Notes: generated by a model not told the origin, from the sequence alone. Shown: positions 40,974 to 50,912, counted from the stretch's first letter. The stretch is DNA of 64,000 nt from Sporosarcina quadrami (GCF_014836615.1 NZ_JACSQN010000005.1:124001-188000); one strand, 5' to 3'. Numbers and translations are program-made.

Positions 40974-41307
40974 ATTAACGGCCAATCACGTTACAAAAAA
41001 GTAGTGATTGTTACAGTGGAGAGAAATTTAAATTGTTTGATTCGACAGTTATTACAAACGTCTATATAGTTGATAATAGCTTAATCCATCTGCTTATAAT
41101 GGACTTTTGAATAGTATTCTTAGTTTCTATTGGGAGCGGTCAGCCAAGTTTATACAGATGAAATATTACACTGTCGAACATGGCAAACAGGAAAACACAT
41201 CAATCGACAGTAGTGATTTTAACTATTTAATTGCTGAATCGGTTAACAAACCTTAGGGGTTTTTACATTCCTAATCGAATCATCACTGATATATTGTATA
41301 CCACGTC
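40974..41307. other. Gene-free stretch before the GntR gene
   Basis: No open reading frame of credible length with an RBS on either strand. It holds TCGACAGT at 41042-41049 and 41204-41211 and its inverse ACTGTCGA at 41170-41177; the last two form an 8-bp inverted repeat with a 26-base loop. A GGTTTGTTAACC-like palindromic patch lies near 41240. Function not apparent. Confidence 0.5.
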
Positions 41308-41351
41308 TTTCCACAAACAGGAACTTCCTGTATACTGGAAGTACTATAGTA
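41308..41351 (+). promoter_or_regulatory. Promoter with palindromic operator of the GntR-family gene
   Basis: TATACT (41331-41336) is a good -10, with a weak TTTCCA -35 17 bases upstream. The spacer holds the palindrome CAGGAACTTCCTG (41318-41330), and a second palindrome TACTATAGTA (41342-41351) lies on the start region. The placement suggests autorepression by the encoded regulator. Confidence 0.5.
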
Positions 41352-41372
41352 GGAACAGGAAGGTGATTCCAC

Positions 41373-42035
41373 ATGCCGATACCTTCGGAACATGAAAAAC
41401 CAACACGTAAGACCGCTAAAGAGAGTGCGTTAAGCCATCTGCAACTATGGATTATAGATGGAACTCTCCGACCCGGAGAAAAACTGAATGATATTGAATT
41501 AGCCGAAGCCCTTGGAGTGAGCAGGACACCTATCCGTGAATCGCTTCAGTTACTGGAAGTCGAAGGATTTGTGAAAATGTTGCCAGGTAAAGCTACACAA
41601 GTAACTGAAGTCGACCCGGAAACGATAAATGATTTACTACCTCCACTCGCCGCATTGCAAGCGCTGTCAGCAGAACTTGCTGTTCCCCATTTGACGAAGG
41701 AAACTTTGGAGGAATTGGAACAAACAAACGAGGAGTTTGCCCAAGCCGTGCATCGCAAAGATGATTATTCAGCACTGAGGCTTGATGAGAATTTCCATCA
41801 GATCATCGTGGATATTGCTGCAAATCCATACATTCATTCAATGGTTGCCTCTTTACAAAAGCATGTTAGAAGACTGTTCTTTTTAAATTCCATCATTTTG
41901 ACAGAAAAGTCGATCGATGAGCATAGGGAAATTATCCAAATGATGAAGGAAGGCAATGCAGAAGCAGTTTCTAAAGTGATGCGAGAAAATTGGCTTCGAG
42001 CGATAGAAGAATTTCGTTCATTTAAAAAGGAATAA
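41373..42035 (+). CDS. GntR-family (FadR/FCD) transcriptional regulator
   Basis: 220 residues. The N-terminal winged helix is typical GntR: LQLWIIDGTLRPGEKLNDIE then LAEALGVSRTPIRESLQLLE (about 25-64). The C-terminal all-helical FCD effector domain (about 85-215) has metal-ligand-like positions Asp in LDENFH and His in the same motif, plus HREII. AGGAAGG precedes the ATG. It is monocistronic, with no adjacent metabolic operon; convergent brnQ is the only neighbour, so targets cannot be inferred. Confidence 0.88.
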   Translation: MPIPSEHEKPTRKTAKESALSHLQLWIIDGTLRPGEKLNDIELAEALGVSRTPIRESLQLLEVEGFVKMLPGKATQVTEVDPETINDLLPPLAALQALSAELAVPHLTKETLEELEQTNEEFAQAVHRKDDYSALRLDENFHQIIVDIAANPYIHSMVASLQKHVRRLFFLNSIILTEKSIDEHREIIQMMKEGNAEAVSKVMRENWLRAIEEFRSFKKE

Positions 42036-42044
42036 TTTATTACA

Positions 42045-42080
42045 GAAAAAGAGCACTCCATATGCAGAGTGCTCTTTTTC
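42045..42080. terminator. Bidirectional terminator between the GntR gene and brnQ
   Basis: Hairpin GAAAAAGAGCACTC / GAGTGCTCTTTTTC, eight-base loop, between convergent genes. Confidence 0.94.
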
Positions 42081-42091
42081 CGTTTATAGGC

Positions 42092-43440
42092 TTAAATCTT
42101 AAATACTTTTGCAATAATAGTTGTGATAACCATGACAATCAAGACCGGAAGAAGCCAGCCTAGACCTTCTGAGTACAGTGGAAGTACTTTATCATAGAAA
42201 TCGACAATGGCACTGAGCCAAATCGGCCATTGGTCTTCCGTGTAATTGAGTGTGCCGTACAACGTTTTTATACCGTCGATTGTACTAATAGCAAATGCAA
42301 CCGCTGTAGCACTCACATAGACGAGTCTAGAATGATTGAATAACTTCGAAGTAAATGTCAATAACATTAGAACGACTGCTAGTGGATACAGGAACATTAA
42401 GACCGGGATTGAGTACGTAATGATTTTAGCAAGTCCGAAATTCGAAACAATGAAACAGAAGATGGTAAAAATTGAAACGAATAACTTATAACTGATAGAC
42501 GGAATAAGTGTATGGAAATATTCACCGCATGCAGTCATTAAACCGATGCTAGTAGTAAGGCATGCAAGTATAATAACAACTGCTAACAGCACAGATCCGA
42601 TAGTGCCGAAATAATGTGCTGCTGCTCCACTTAAAACTGGACCACCCGTGTCAAACAGACCGAATTTCTCTGTCGTTGTAGCACCAAGAAATGCGATACC
42701 AACATACAAGAGCGCGAGAAAACCTGATGCAATAATTCCTGTCTTAGCTGTAGCCGATACAAGCTGAGCTCTGTCCGTCACACCAAGCGCGCGAATAGAA
42801 TTGATAACGATAATACCGAATACGAGTGAAGCGAGTGCATCCATCGTATTATATCCTTCCGTGAAGCCTTTCATGAATGCTCCAGTTGAGTATGGATCGA
42901 TTGGATTCTGGATCGTTCCAATCGGATTGATGAACGCAATAACTAATAATACGAGCAATAATATAATGATTGCGGGAGACATGAATTTCCCCACCCGATC
43001 AACTATTTTTGCAGGATTAAGCGATAACCATAAAGTGACTCCGAAGAAAATGAGCGTGAAGATAAATAGCGCGATTCTCATGCTTTCAGCAGGTATAAAT
43101 GTTGCAATACCAATATCGAATGCGACCGCACCTGTTCGAGGGGCCGCGAAGAATGGTCCAATCGTCAAATAGAGTAGTGATGTGAATATAATTGCATAGA
43201 TCGGATGAACTCGACTAGCTAAGTCTTGGAGATTCCGACTGCCTGAATAACCGATTGCAAGAATTCCAAGGAAAGGCAATCCAACGCCCGTTACGATAAA
43301 ACCGATAACAGCTGGCCAAAGATTTGTTCCTGCATATTGTCCCAACTGCGCCGGAAATATTAAGTTACCTGCTCCAAAAAAGAGTGCAAAAAGCATAACC
43401 CCGATTAATAAGTACGAATTAAAAGATATTTTAGTTTGCA
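42092..43440 (-). CDS. brnQ: Branched-chain amino acid:cation symporter
   Basis: LIVCS-family carrier for Leu, Ile and Val driven by Na+ or H+. 449 residues with about 12 hydrophobic helices. The N-terminal signature is present as GVMLFALFFGAGNLIFPAQLG (in two parts: GVMLFALFFGAG and NLIFPAQLG). The ATG at 43440 follows AAAGGACAGGGG; upstream in-frame codons are discarded. Monocistronic, terminator shared with the GntR gene. Confidence 0.93.
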
Positions 43441-43580
43441 TAAGCCCCTGTCCTTTCTTGATGTAAGAATATCTGTATGCAATATATCGCAAAGTCTTAT
43501 AATAAAGCTTAATAGGTTGAATTGCAATGGCTAATTATTACATAGTCGTACGATAATACACATTATTTTCACAAGAAAAA

Positions 43581-43601
43581 CAGGCAGACAAAATCTGCCT
43601 G
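43581..43601 (-). terminator. Terminator of sbcDC
   Basis: Hairpin CAGGCAGA-TTTTG-TCTGCCTG read on the minus strand, followed by TTTTTCTTGTG. Confidence 0.87.
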
Positions 43602-43607
43602 CCGTTT

Positions 43608-46600
43608 TCATTTTATACTAAACTTCGTTTCACTATAGCCTTCGGGTGATTTTCGTACTTCAAGAATTGCAGGAAATGCAGCTTTCAGTTCTTCTACATG
43701 AGATATAACACCAATCATCCGCCCTGATTTTTGCAAGTCTATCAATGTATCGACAGCTTTTCTCAGCGCTTCCTCATCTAACGTGCCGAATCCTTCATCG
43801 ATGAACATCGTATCGATTGACATGGCACCTTGAAAGCTTTGGATAACATCCGCCATTCCTAATGCTAAACTGAGTGAAGCATTGAATTTCTCTCCACCAG
43901 ATAATGTTTTTACGTCCCTGTTCTGACCGGTATATGCATCATACACATCTAAACCAAGACCACTTTGTCTGCCTCTCATTTCTTGACGATCACTGCGTAA
44001 CAATTCATATTGTCCATTTGACAAATTTTCAAGTCGAGCATTTGCTGATTGGATGATTCGTTCCAAATAATCGATTTGGATGAACCGTTCAAATGAAAGC
44101 TTATGATTGTTCTGTCCCCTAACGACATCATATACGTCAGTCAGTTTTGAAACAATCCGTTCAAGCTCCATAATACTTCCAACTGATTCAGCTAAACTTT
44201 CCATCAAGTTTCGAAGCGCCTTTTCATACTCATTTGAACGATTCCAATCGGTCAGTGCTTTTTCATATGCCGCTTTTTGCAAATCTACTTTTTCAGACAT
44301 ACTCGCAAGATCTATTCTAAACTTCCCTTCTAGAACTTTATCCAACTCACGTATCGCTTCCTTCGTCGTGTGTAGATTCTGTTTAAAGGTATTGACGTAT
44401 TCCTTAAGATTCCGCTTATCAGCATCTCCTAATTTAGCTTCCAAATATGCTTCTTCCGTCGCAAACTCCGATGTTTTCAAAGCATCCAAAAATCGTTCTT
44501 CCGCATGTTTCCGTTTTCTTATACTTTCTTCGTGCGCCTGTTTTATATAATGGAGAGAGTTCATTGCTGTAACTTCTTTCTCTCTCGCCTCTTCACGCTT
44601 TTTCTGGATAGCAACCCAAGCTTCATCCAACTGCCGTTTCATTTTTTCCGTATTCTTTATCTCATCTTGTAAAACCGCGAGTTTCCGCAAACCTTCCGGA
44701 ACAATAGCAATATCCCTTTGCAGTAAAGCTGATTCTTTTTCGTATATAGACGACTGTTCATAAAGCGCCTTTTCCAATTCAGTCCGTTGTGTATCTAATC
44801 TAACTGAATCCACTTCGATTTCCTTCAACTGATCTTTTAATATATGAAGTTCTTCACGTTTTAACTTTAACTGATCAATCTTCTCAGTAACTTCCCGTCT
44901 TTTCATTTTCAATTCTGTTAAGTTGTCTGTAATCTGTAGATTGCGTACTTCTTCTTCCCTCAACTTAAGCTGTTCCTGAACCGCTTCGCATTTCGCTTGT
45001 GCTGAACGGAATGTACTTTCCACTTCCGACAATTGAATCCTTTTTGCATCCAGTTCTTCCCGTGTTATGGAATGACCATGCTGTGTAAGATTTTTGGCGG
45101 GATGATGCTCACTTCCACATACCGGACAAGGCTCACCGTCCGACAATGTTGTAGCTAGATGAGATGCTTGATTGGTGAGCCAGTCATTTTGTAATTGTTC
45201 AAATACTTTTCTAAACTGTTCAAAATTCACAGTGGCAGTTTTATACTGAACAACCAATTCTTCCAGATTGAGTGACAGGTTTTCCACTTCCTGGACAGCT
45301 TTACCGTGCACTTGAATCATATTTAACGTCTCAACAAGTTTGTCGTACGGAAGGAGTTCCTCTTCACATCTATCGATACGACTTTTCAACTCAGCAAGTT
45401 TTAACTTTCCTTCATCAGACTTTTTTACTGTACTCGTGAAATCCGATTTCAACTGTTCCAAACTATTTGCTAATGCAAGCACGTCCGCTTCCTTCTTAGC
45501 AAGTTCAGTCACGGCTGGCAAGTGATCACGTAACCGGATGAGCTGTTCAGTCAGTTCCACACGTTTTGGTTCCTGTTTTTCAATCTCTTCATATGAACCG
45601 CGCACTTCAGCGTTCTCTTTTTGCACATTTACGACAAGTGCCTCGGCTTTACCTACTTGCTGTTGCTTAGTTTTCTCTTCCTCCACCTGCTGTTTATAAT
45701 AACCTTCAATTTCATGAATAACTGCAGCGCGTTCTGCATTGGAAATTCGCTTTTCTGTATCCTCAATGACAGGTATTTCCGAAGCCAGTTTCTCTAATGT
45801 TGTTTTTCGTTGCTCCAAATGATCAAATTGCTCATTCACTGTTTTTGCCGAATGAAAGGCAGCAAGCAGATTCGCGTGTTGCTCATATGAAGTTTTATAA
45901 TTCAGTTCATCCTCTACCGCTTTTTGAGAATAGAAAGCCACTTCCTGATGTAGACCTTCAATCACTTGAGAACTATTCGCAAATTCTTGCTCCAATACAC
46001 TAAAAATAAGTGATTCTCTCATAGGTATGAGGCTAGGTATTTGTTTGACGAAGTTATCCACACTTCTTCTTTCGTCAGTTAATTGTGAAGCGGCAAGATC
46101 TTTCTTATTTTTTAAGACATCCACAATTTCCCGATATTCGTGCGTTTTGAATATTTTACGCAAAATTGTTTCTTTATTTTCTGTATCGGACGTCAGGAAC
46201 TTTCGGAATTCCCCTTGCGGCAACATAACAATTTGGCTGAATTGATCTTGAGTAAAACCGACTAATTCTTCGATTTTCCGATTAATTTCCGACACGATTT
46301 GACGGTCTACACAAGGTACTTCACCCGAATCTATCAGTTCAAAAAACTCGCATTTCGCAGATGTCTCAGTCTTGTTCCCACTTTTCAAGTATGGGATCTG
46401 TCTCATTACACGGTATTTACGCCTATGGATTTCAAAGATAAGTTCAACAGACGTCGGCATTGAATCATCTGCAAAATCACTTCTCATAGACCGTGAATCC
46501 GTTCGATCTTCTCCACTTGCCTGACCGTAAAGCGCAAAACAAATTCCATCAAAAATTGTAGTTTTTCCTGCACCCGTAGATCCTGAAACGACAAATAGAC

Positions 46601-46685
46601 GGTGTTCTTTTAGTTTTCTAAAATCAATCACCTCTGTACCTTTATAAGGTCCAAATGCTGTCATTGTTAATTGAATGGGCTTCAT
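43608..46685 (-). CDS. sbcC: Exonuclease subunit SbcC (Rad50-like ATPase)
   Basis: SMC-like ATPase that with SbcD forms the SbcCD nuclease cleaving hairpins and blocked DNA ends. Walker A is GSTGAGKTTIFDG (about 35-47). Two long coiled coils flank the zinc hook CPVCGSEHHP near residue 519. The ABC signature LSGGEKFNASLSLALGMAD (about 925-943) and Walker B IDTMFIDEGFGTLDEE follow. 1025 residues. The ATG overlaps the sbcD stop by four bases. Confidence 0.96.
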   Translation of the reverse strand: MKPIQLTMTAFGPYKGTEVIDFRKLKEHRLFVVSGSTGAGKTTIFDGICFALYGQASGEDRTDSRSMRSDFADDSMPTSVELIFEIHRRKYRVMRQIPYLKSGNKTETSAKCEFFELIDSGEVPCVDRQIVSEINRKIEELVGFTQDQFSQIVMLPQGEFRKFLTSDTENKETILRKIFKTHEYREIVDVLKNKKDLAASQLTDERRSVDNFVKQIPSLIPMRESLIFSVLEQEFANSSQVIEGLHQEVAFYSQKAVEDELNYKTSYEQHANLLAAFHSAKTVNEQFDHLEQRKTTLEKLASEIPVIEDTEKRISNAERAAVIHEIEGYYKQQVEEEKTKQQQVGKAEALVVNVQKENAEVRGSYEEIEKQEPKRVELTEQLIRLRDHLPAVTELAKKEADVLALANSLEQLKSDFTSTVKKSDEGKLKLAELKSRIDRCEEELLPYDKLVETLNMIQVHGKAVQEVENLSLNLEELVVQYKTATVNFEQFRKVFEQLQNDWLTNQASHLATTLSDGEPCPVCGSEHHPAKNLTQHGHSITREELDAKRIQLSEVESTFRSAQAKCEAVQEQLKLREEEVRNLQITDNLTELKMKRREVTEKIDQLKLKREELHILKDQLKEIEVDSVRLDTQRTELEKALYEQSSIYEKESALLQRDIAIVPEGLRKLAVLQDEIKNTEKMKRQLDEAWVAIQKKREEAREKEVTAMNSLHYIKQAHEESIRKRKHAEERFLDALKTSEFATEEAYLEAKLGDADKRNLKEYVNTFKQNLHTTKEAIRELDKVLEGKFRIDLASMSEKVDLQKAAYEKALTDWNRSNEYEKALRNLMESLAESVGSIMELERIVSKLTDVYDVVRGQNNHKLSFERFIQIDYLERIIQSANARLENLSNGQYELLRSDRQEMRGRQSGLGLDVYDAYTGQNRDVKTLSGGEKFNASLSLALGMADVIQSFQGAMSIDTMFIDEGFGTLDEEALRKAVDTLIDLQKSGRMIGVISHVEELKAAFPAILEVRKSPEGYSETKFSIK

Positions 46686-47827
46686 CGGTCAACTCCCCCC
46701 TTCACTTCATTCAACACTTCAGCAAATAGCTGTTCCATTTCGGAATCAGGTTCGGCATCGTGTACTTGTGAATAAAAATACTTGAACAACGTCAGATCAT
46801 CCGGTTTTTCATCCATTAAGACACTTGCGTGTTCCTTTGTTGCAGCAGTCCTCACTATTTTCCGTTCAATATGCATCGCGTTTGGAAAAATTGATTTCAC
46901 TTTTTCCATTGGGAATAAAACAGGCGTCTCGTCATGTAATTTCACAAACACATAGTCATCACTTGATGGATGTGCTAATATCTCTTCCATTAATCCTGCA
47001 ACAGTGCGCATATCATGTTGAGGTTTGAGCATCCTTTTCTGGACATCAATATTTCCTTCTCCATCCATATCAACGATGAAAAAACCTTTCTGATGATTTT
47101 CTTCAGAAATGGAATACTTCATTGGAGAACCTGAGTATCGAATTGTTTCATTCCCCACATGATGAGCCTGATGAAGATGACCAAGCGCTGTATAATGAAA
47201 TTGCTTGAATAGATGAGCGGATACATACTCGGCACCACCAATAGCGAGCGGACGTTCAGAATCACTTGTATTCTCTTCTTCCTCGCCATGAGGTGTCACA
47301 AATGCATGTCCAACAAAAATATGTCGAGCGTTTTCTTGGAATTGTATTTCTCCGATAACTCGTTGCATCGCATTATTAAAATCCGTTATTGTTTCGTCAT
47401 CATATATTTGTCTACAGACAGATGGATCTGCAAAAGGCACGAGATGGAAATGAACTTCACCATATTCATCATTCAAAATGACCGGTTCGTTCGCCCGCTT
47501 TAACCTGCCTTCTATATAATAGCCATTTTGACGCATTAGATGGCTACCAAAGTCCAACCGACTTGGACTATCGTGGTTGCCTGCAACTGCAATCACAGGC
47601 GTCTTCAAGTCGACGACAATTTGTCGAAGTATTTCATCAAGCAGAGTTACCGCTTCAGTCGGTGGTACAGCACGATCATACAAATCCCCTGCGATAATAA
47701 CTGCATCCGGCTTCTCTTCTTTAATCGCTTCTACAAATTGGTTAAGCACATACCTCTGTCCTTCAGTCATGTAAACACCTTGCACCAGTTTTCCTAAGTG
47801 CCAATCTGCTGTATGGAAAAATTTCAT
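46682..47827 (-). CDS. sbcD: Exonuclease subunit SbcD (Mre11-like)
   Basis: Mn-dependent calcineurin-like nuclease. The five phosphoesterase motifs are visible: HTADWHLGK (about 4-12), GDLYDRAVP (about 48), GNHDSPSRL (about 83), VGHAFV and LGHLHQAH. 381 residues. The ATG at 47827 has GGGGGCG upstream; the ATG at 47860 is too far out and lacks a site. First gene of sbcDC, translationally coupled to sbcC. Confidence 0.96.
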   Translation of the reverse strand: MKFFHTADWHLGKLVQGVYMTEGQRYVLNQFVEAIKEEKPDAVIIAGDLYDRAVPPTEAVTLLDEILRQIVVDLKTPVIAVAGNHDSPSRLDFGSHLMRQNGYYIEGRLKRANEPVILNDEYGEVHFHLVPFADPSVCRQIYDDETITDFNNAMQRVIGEIQFQENARHIFVGHAFVTPHGEEEENTSDSERPLAIGGAEYVSAHLFKQFHYTALGHLHQAHHVGNETIRYSGSPMKYSISEENHQKGFFIVDMDGEGNIDVQKRMLKPQHDMRTVAGLMEEILAHPSSDDYVFVKLHDETPVLFPMEKVKSIFPNAMHIERKIVRTAATKEHASVLMDEKPDDLTLFKYFYSQVHDAEPDSEMEQLFAEVLNEVKGGVDR

Positions 47828-48028
47828 TGTCACGCCCCCGATCACTGTTCTACTTTCCATTTTACAGGATTTTATTGTTTAGGGCATATAATCATGCAAA
47901 AAAGGGAAACTTCCCAAAGAGAGTTGTTCACATAGCAATTCACCGAAAGCTTATATTGGAAATTATTATGGTTTTCCGAAGATGTTTTATCGGATTTGAA
48001 TTTATTTTGTGTAAATGAGAAAAAAGGC

Positions 48029-48057
48029 TTTACTCTGATTTTATTTTATACTATACT
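48029..48057 (+). promoter_or_regulatory. Sigma-A promoter of the manganese ABC operon
   Basis: TTTACT (48029-48034), 17-base spacer, TATACT (48052-48057). The first MntR-like box begins five bases downstream, over the transcription start. A second TATACT near 48131 could be another start. Confidence 0.72.
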
Positions 48058-48061
48058 GATA

Positions 48062-48083
48062 AAAGTTGCGTAAGGGAAACTTT
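48062..48083 (+). promoter_or_regulatory. MntR-like operator 1
   Basis: AAAGTTGCGTAAGGGAAACTTT is an imperfect palindrome close to the Bacillus MntR box (TTTGC-N-AGGGAAACT type). It overlaps the predicted transcription start, so Mn-loaded regulator would block initiation. Confidence 0.72.
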
Positions 48084-48175
48084 AAGACTATAATCAATTT
48101 ACACAGTCACGTTACACGCAATTCGGCAGTATACTACCATAATTGCAGTTTTTGAAAATCCTTTTTTTTACACAT

Positions 48176-48195
48176 AAAGTTGCACTGGGGAAAGT
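48176..48195 (+). promoter_or_regulatory. MntR-like operator 2
   Basis: AAAGTTGCACTGGGGAAAGT repeats the core of operator 1 (AAAGTTGC-N4-GGGAAA) 114 bases downstream, just before the ribosome binding site AGGAGG of the first gene. May act as a roadblock or serve a second promoter. Confidence 0.6.
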
Positions 48196-48231
48196 ATTTT
48201 CCCTAACCCAAATTAATCAGGAGGAAAAAAT

Positions 48232-48975
48232 ATGTCAGATACCATCTCAGTTAAAAATATTTCGGTTTCCTATTACGGAAAACAAGTTCTTGAAAATGTT
48301 TCATTCACATTCACATCCGGAAAACTAATTGGCATACTTGGACCAAACGGAGCAGGCAAGTCTACTTTAATGAAAGCAATGCTTGGTTTGATCCCGAAAG
48401 ATAAAGGAACAATCGAGATTAATTCAAAACCTATTAAGAACTTTAGAAAGAACATTGCTTATGTTCCGCAACGGTCCAACATTGATTGGAACTTTCCGAT
48501 TAAAGTACATGATGCCGTCATTATCGGCACTTATCCGAAGCTTGGATTGTTAAGAAGACCTAAAAAGGAAGATAAGGAATGGGCATTGAAATGCCTCGAG
48601 AAAGTCGGCATGGAGGATTTCGCCAATAGTCAGATTGGCGAATTATCGGGCGGTCAACAGCAGCGGGTATTTTTAGCACGTGCGCTAGCGCAGAATGCGG
48701 ATTATTTCTTCTTAGACGAACCTTTTGTCGGCATTGATGTATCCAGTGAAGAAGTCATCATTGGAATCCTGAAACAACTGCAAGCTGAAGGTAAAATCGT
48801 ATTTGTTGTCCATCATGATTTGACGAAAGTGAAAAATTATTTTGACGAACTGATTTTGATTAACAAACAATTAATCGAAGCGGGTCCTGTCCAACAAGTG
48901 TTCCAACCGGAAAACATGACACGCGCTTACGAACGGCCTGTCGCAATGCTCGATGATTTGGAGGTTCGAATGTAA
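48232..48975 (+). CDS. mntB: Manganese (metal) ABC transporter, ATP-binding protein
   Basis: ABC ATPase of the metal-uptake (cluster 9) type, 247 residues. Walker A GPNGAGKSTLMKA (about 39-51), Q-loop in VPQRSNIDWNFP, signature LSGGQQQRVFLARAL (about 139-153), Walker B YFFLDEPFVGID and switch HH in VVHHDL. AGGAGG precedes the ATG. Named by Bacillus usage (mntB = ATPase). The order ATPase-permease-lipoprotein resembles staphylococcal mntABC. Manganese rather than zinc is inferred from the MntR-like boxes. Confidence 0.9.
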   Translation: MSDTISVKNISVSYYGKQVLENVSFTFTSGKLIGILGPNGAGKSTLMKAMLGLIPKDKGTIEINSKPIKNFRKNIAYVPQRSNIDWNFPIKVHDAVIIGTYPKLGLLRRPKKEDKEWALKCLEKVGMEDFANSQIGELSGGQQQRVFLARALAQNADYFFLDEPFVGIDVSSEEVIIGILKQLQAEGKIVFVVHHDLTKVKNYFDELILINKQLIEAGPVQQVFQPENMTRAYERPVAMLDDLEVRM

Positions 48976-49829
48976 TGGAATTCATCAACGATCTACAGAC
49001 ATATGCATTTTTACAAAAAGCGTTCGTCACATCTATAATGGTCGGAATCATTTGCGGAGTAATCGGAAGCTTCATCATTTTAAGAGGAATGGCATTGATG
49101 GGAGATGCCATATCGCACGCTGTATTACCAGGAGTCGCCATTTCCTATATGTTAGGTATTAACTATTTTTATGGTGCAGTGTTTACAGGAATATTGACGG
49201 CTTTTGGTATTGGAGCCATTACACAAAACAGTCGCATTAAAAGTGATTCATCTATTGGCCTCGTGTTCTCGGCATTCTTTGCTCTTGGAGTGATCTTAAT
49301 CTCTAAAGCCAAGAGTGCGACTGACTTGACACAAATCTTGTTTGGCAATGTTCTTGCTGTTAGAACTTCCGATATGTGGCTCACTTTAGCAATTGGAAGT
49401 ATTGTCATATTAGCTGTTGTGCTATTTTACAAGGAACTGCTAGTATCAAGTTTTGATGAGACGATGGCTGCAGCCTATGGATTAAATGTTCGATTTATTC
49501 ATTATGCAATCATGTTTTTATTGACACTTGTGACAGTGGCATCACTACAGACAGTCGGGGTCATTCTTGTTGTATCGATGCTCATCACACCTGCTTCCAC
49601 TGCGTACTTGCTGACAAACAGATTGTCTGTCATGGTAGTGCTCGCATCATTCTTCGGTGCACTATCTGCAGTCATCGGCTTGTATTTTAGCTTTGAATAC
49701 AATATGCCTTCAGGTCCAGTTATCGCACTAGCGACTACTGCGTTATTCTTATTGGCATTCTTATTTTCACCTAAACAAGGGATCATTGTTAGAAAGATCC
49801 AGGCATTCAACCGTAGAAAACTTGCATAA
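48975..49829 (+). CDS. mntC: Manganese (metal) ABC transporter, permease
   Basis: ABC-3 family permease, 284 residues with about eight hydrophobic helices. GVIGSFIILRGMALMGDAIS followed by HAVLPGVA is the family signature (about 34-61), and LVVSMLITPASTAYLL lies near the C-terminus. Its ATG shares one base with the TAA of the ATPase gene, so it is tightly coupled. Only one permease gene is present, unlike B. subtilis mntCD, so a homodimer is expected. Confidence 0.9.
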   Translation: MEFINDLQTYAFLQKAFVTSIMVGIICGVIGSFIILRGMALMGDAISHAVLPGVAISYMLGINYFYGAVFTGILTAFGIGAITQNSRIKSDSSIGLVFSAFFALGVILISKAKSATDLTQILFGNVLAVRTSDMWLTLAIGSIVILAVVLFYKELLVSSFDETMAAAYGLNVRFIHYAIMFLLTLVTVASLQTVGVILVVSMLITPASTAYLLTNRLSVMVVLASFFGALSAVIGLYFSFEYNMPSGPVIALATTALFLLAFLFSPKQGIIVRKIQAFNRRKLA

Positions 49830-49887
49830 CCCGTTAGTATTAGCTCGCGGCTTTTGAATAAAATATAATTACCTATAAGGAGTAGAA

Positions 49888-50841
49888 ATGAGAATGAAAA
49901 AATTAATAACATGGTTAGGGGTATCTTTATTATCCGTCTTTCTTTTGGCGGCTTGTGGAGAGGATAAAAAAGCAACGGACACGGCACCTACTGGCGATGA
50001 GCCCTTAAAAGTCGTTTCCTCTTTTACAATCATTACTGATATGGCAAGGGAAATCGGTGGTGACTTAGTTGAAGTGTATAATCTCGTTCCAACAGGGACA
50101 GATCCACACGAATACGAGCCACTACCAGATGATATTAAAGCAGCTACAAATGCAGATGTGTTATTTTATAATGGCTTGAACCTCGAAGGCGGCAAACATG
50201 GCTGGTTCTTCAAAATGATGGATACAGTAAATCAAAAAGAAGAGAACATTTTCAGCTTGACTGAACGTGTCGAACCATTGTACTTGTCAGGTGAAGATGG
50301 TCGCGAAGAAGAAATAAATCCTCACGCATTCATCTCTCCTACGGTCGGCATTAAGATGGCTGAGGATATGAGAGATATTCTTGTCAAAAAACATCCCGAG
50401 AAGAGCGATGAAATTCAAAAGCGCGGCGACGAATATGTTGAACGCTTGAAAGAGATTGAAAAAGATTATGCTGATCGCATTAATGACATTCCAGAGAATA
50501 AACGTACTCTCGTTACAAGTGAACGTGCTTTCCAGTATATGGCGAAAGAATATGGCTTGAAAGAAGCATTCATTTGGGAAATTGACACAGAAGAGAACGG
50601 TTCTCCAACTCAAATTAAGGAATTGGTAGAGTTTATTAAGGCTAACGAAGTACCTGTTCTGTTTGTTGAGTCAAACGTTGACGCACGTCCGATGGAAACA
50701 GTAGCAAATGAGACAGGTGTCCGTATTGCTGAGAAGAAAATCTATTCAGATGAAATTGGTCAACCTGGCGATGAAGTGGATACGTATGTGAAGTATTTGA
50801 AGTATAATATTGACTTGATTCATGATGAAATGAGTAAGTGA
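49888..50841 (+). CDS. mntA: Manganese (metal) ABC transporter, substrate-binding lipoprotein
   Basis: Cluster A-I (ZnuA/PsaA/MntC-type) binding lipoprotein, 317 residues. Signal peptide with lipobox LLAAC (Cys 23). Four metal ligands expected for Mn-type proteins are in place: His in GTDPHEYEP (about 72), His in INPHAFISP (about 145), Glu in VESNVDARP (about 256) and Asp in YSDEIG (about 287). The absence of a His-rich loop argues against a zinc-type ZnuA. AAGGAG precedes the ATG. Third gene of the operon, followed by a strong terminator. Confidence 0.92.
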   Translation: MRMKKLITWLGVSLLSVFLLAACGEDKKATDTAPTGDEPLKVVSSFTIITDMAREIGGDLVEVYNLVPTGTDPHEYEPLPDDIKAATNADVLFYNGLNLEGGKHGWFFKMMDTVNQKEENIFSLTERVEPLYLSGEDGREEEINPHAFISPTVGIKMAEDMRDILVKKHPEKSDEIQKRGDEYVERLKEIEKDYADRINDIPENKRTLVTSERAFQYMAKEYGLKEAFIWEIDTEENGSPTQIKELVEFIKANEVPVLFVESNVDARPMETVANETGVRIAEKKIYSDEIGQPGDEVDTYVKYLKYNIDLIHDEMSK

Positions 50842-50852
50842 TAATGCAAATA

Positions 50853-50899
50853 GACTGTACAGGTATCAGTGTGAACTGGTTGCTTGTACAGTCTTTTTT
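50853..50899 (+). terminator. Terminator of the manganese ABC operon
   Basis: Arms GACTGTACA (50853-50861) and TGTACAGTC (50885-50893) followed by TTTTTTG. Confidence 0.85.
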
Positions 50900-50912
50900 G
50901 TTTTTATTTAAG

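Noticed and set aside
49502..49987. 161-codon minus-strand frame spanning the permease/lipoprotein junction
   Set aside because: Crosses two well-supported genes antisense and has no RBS.
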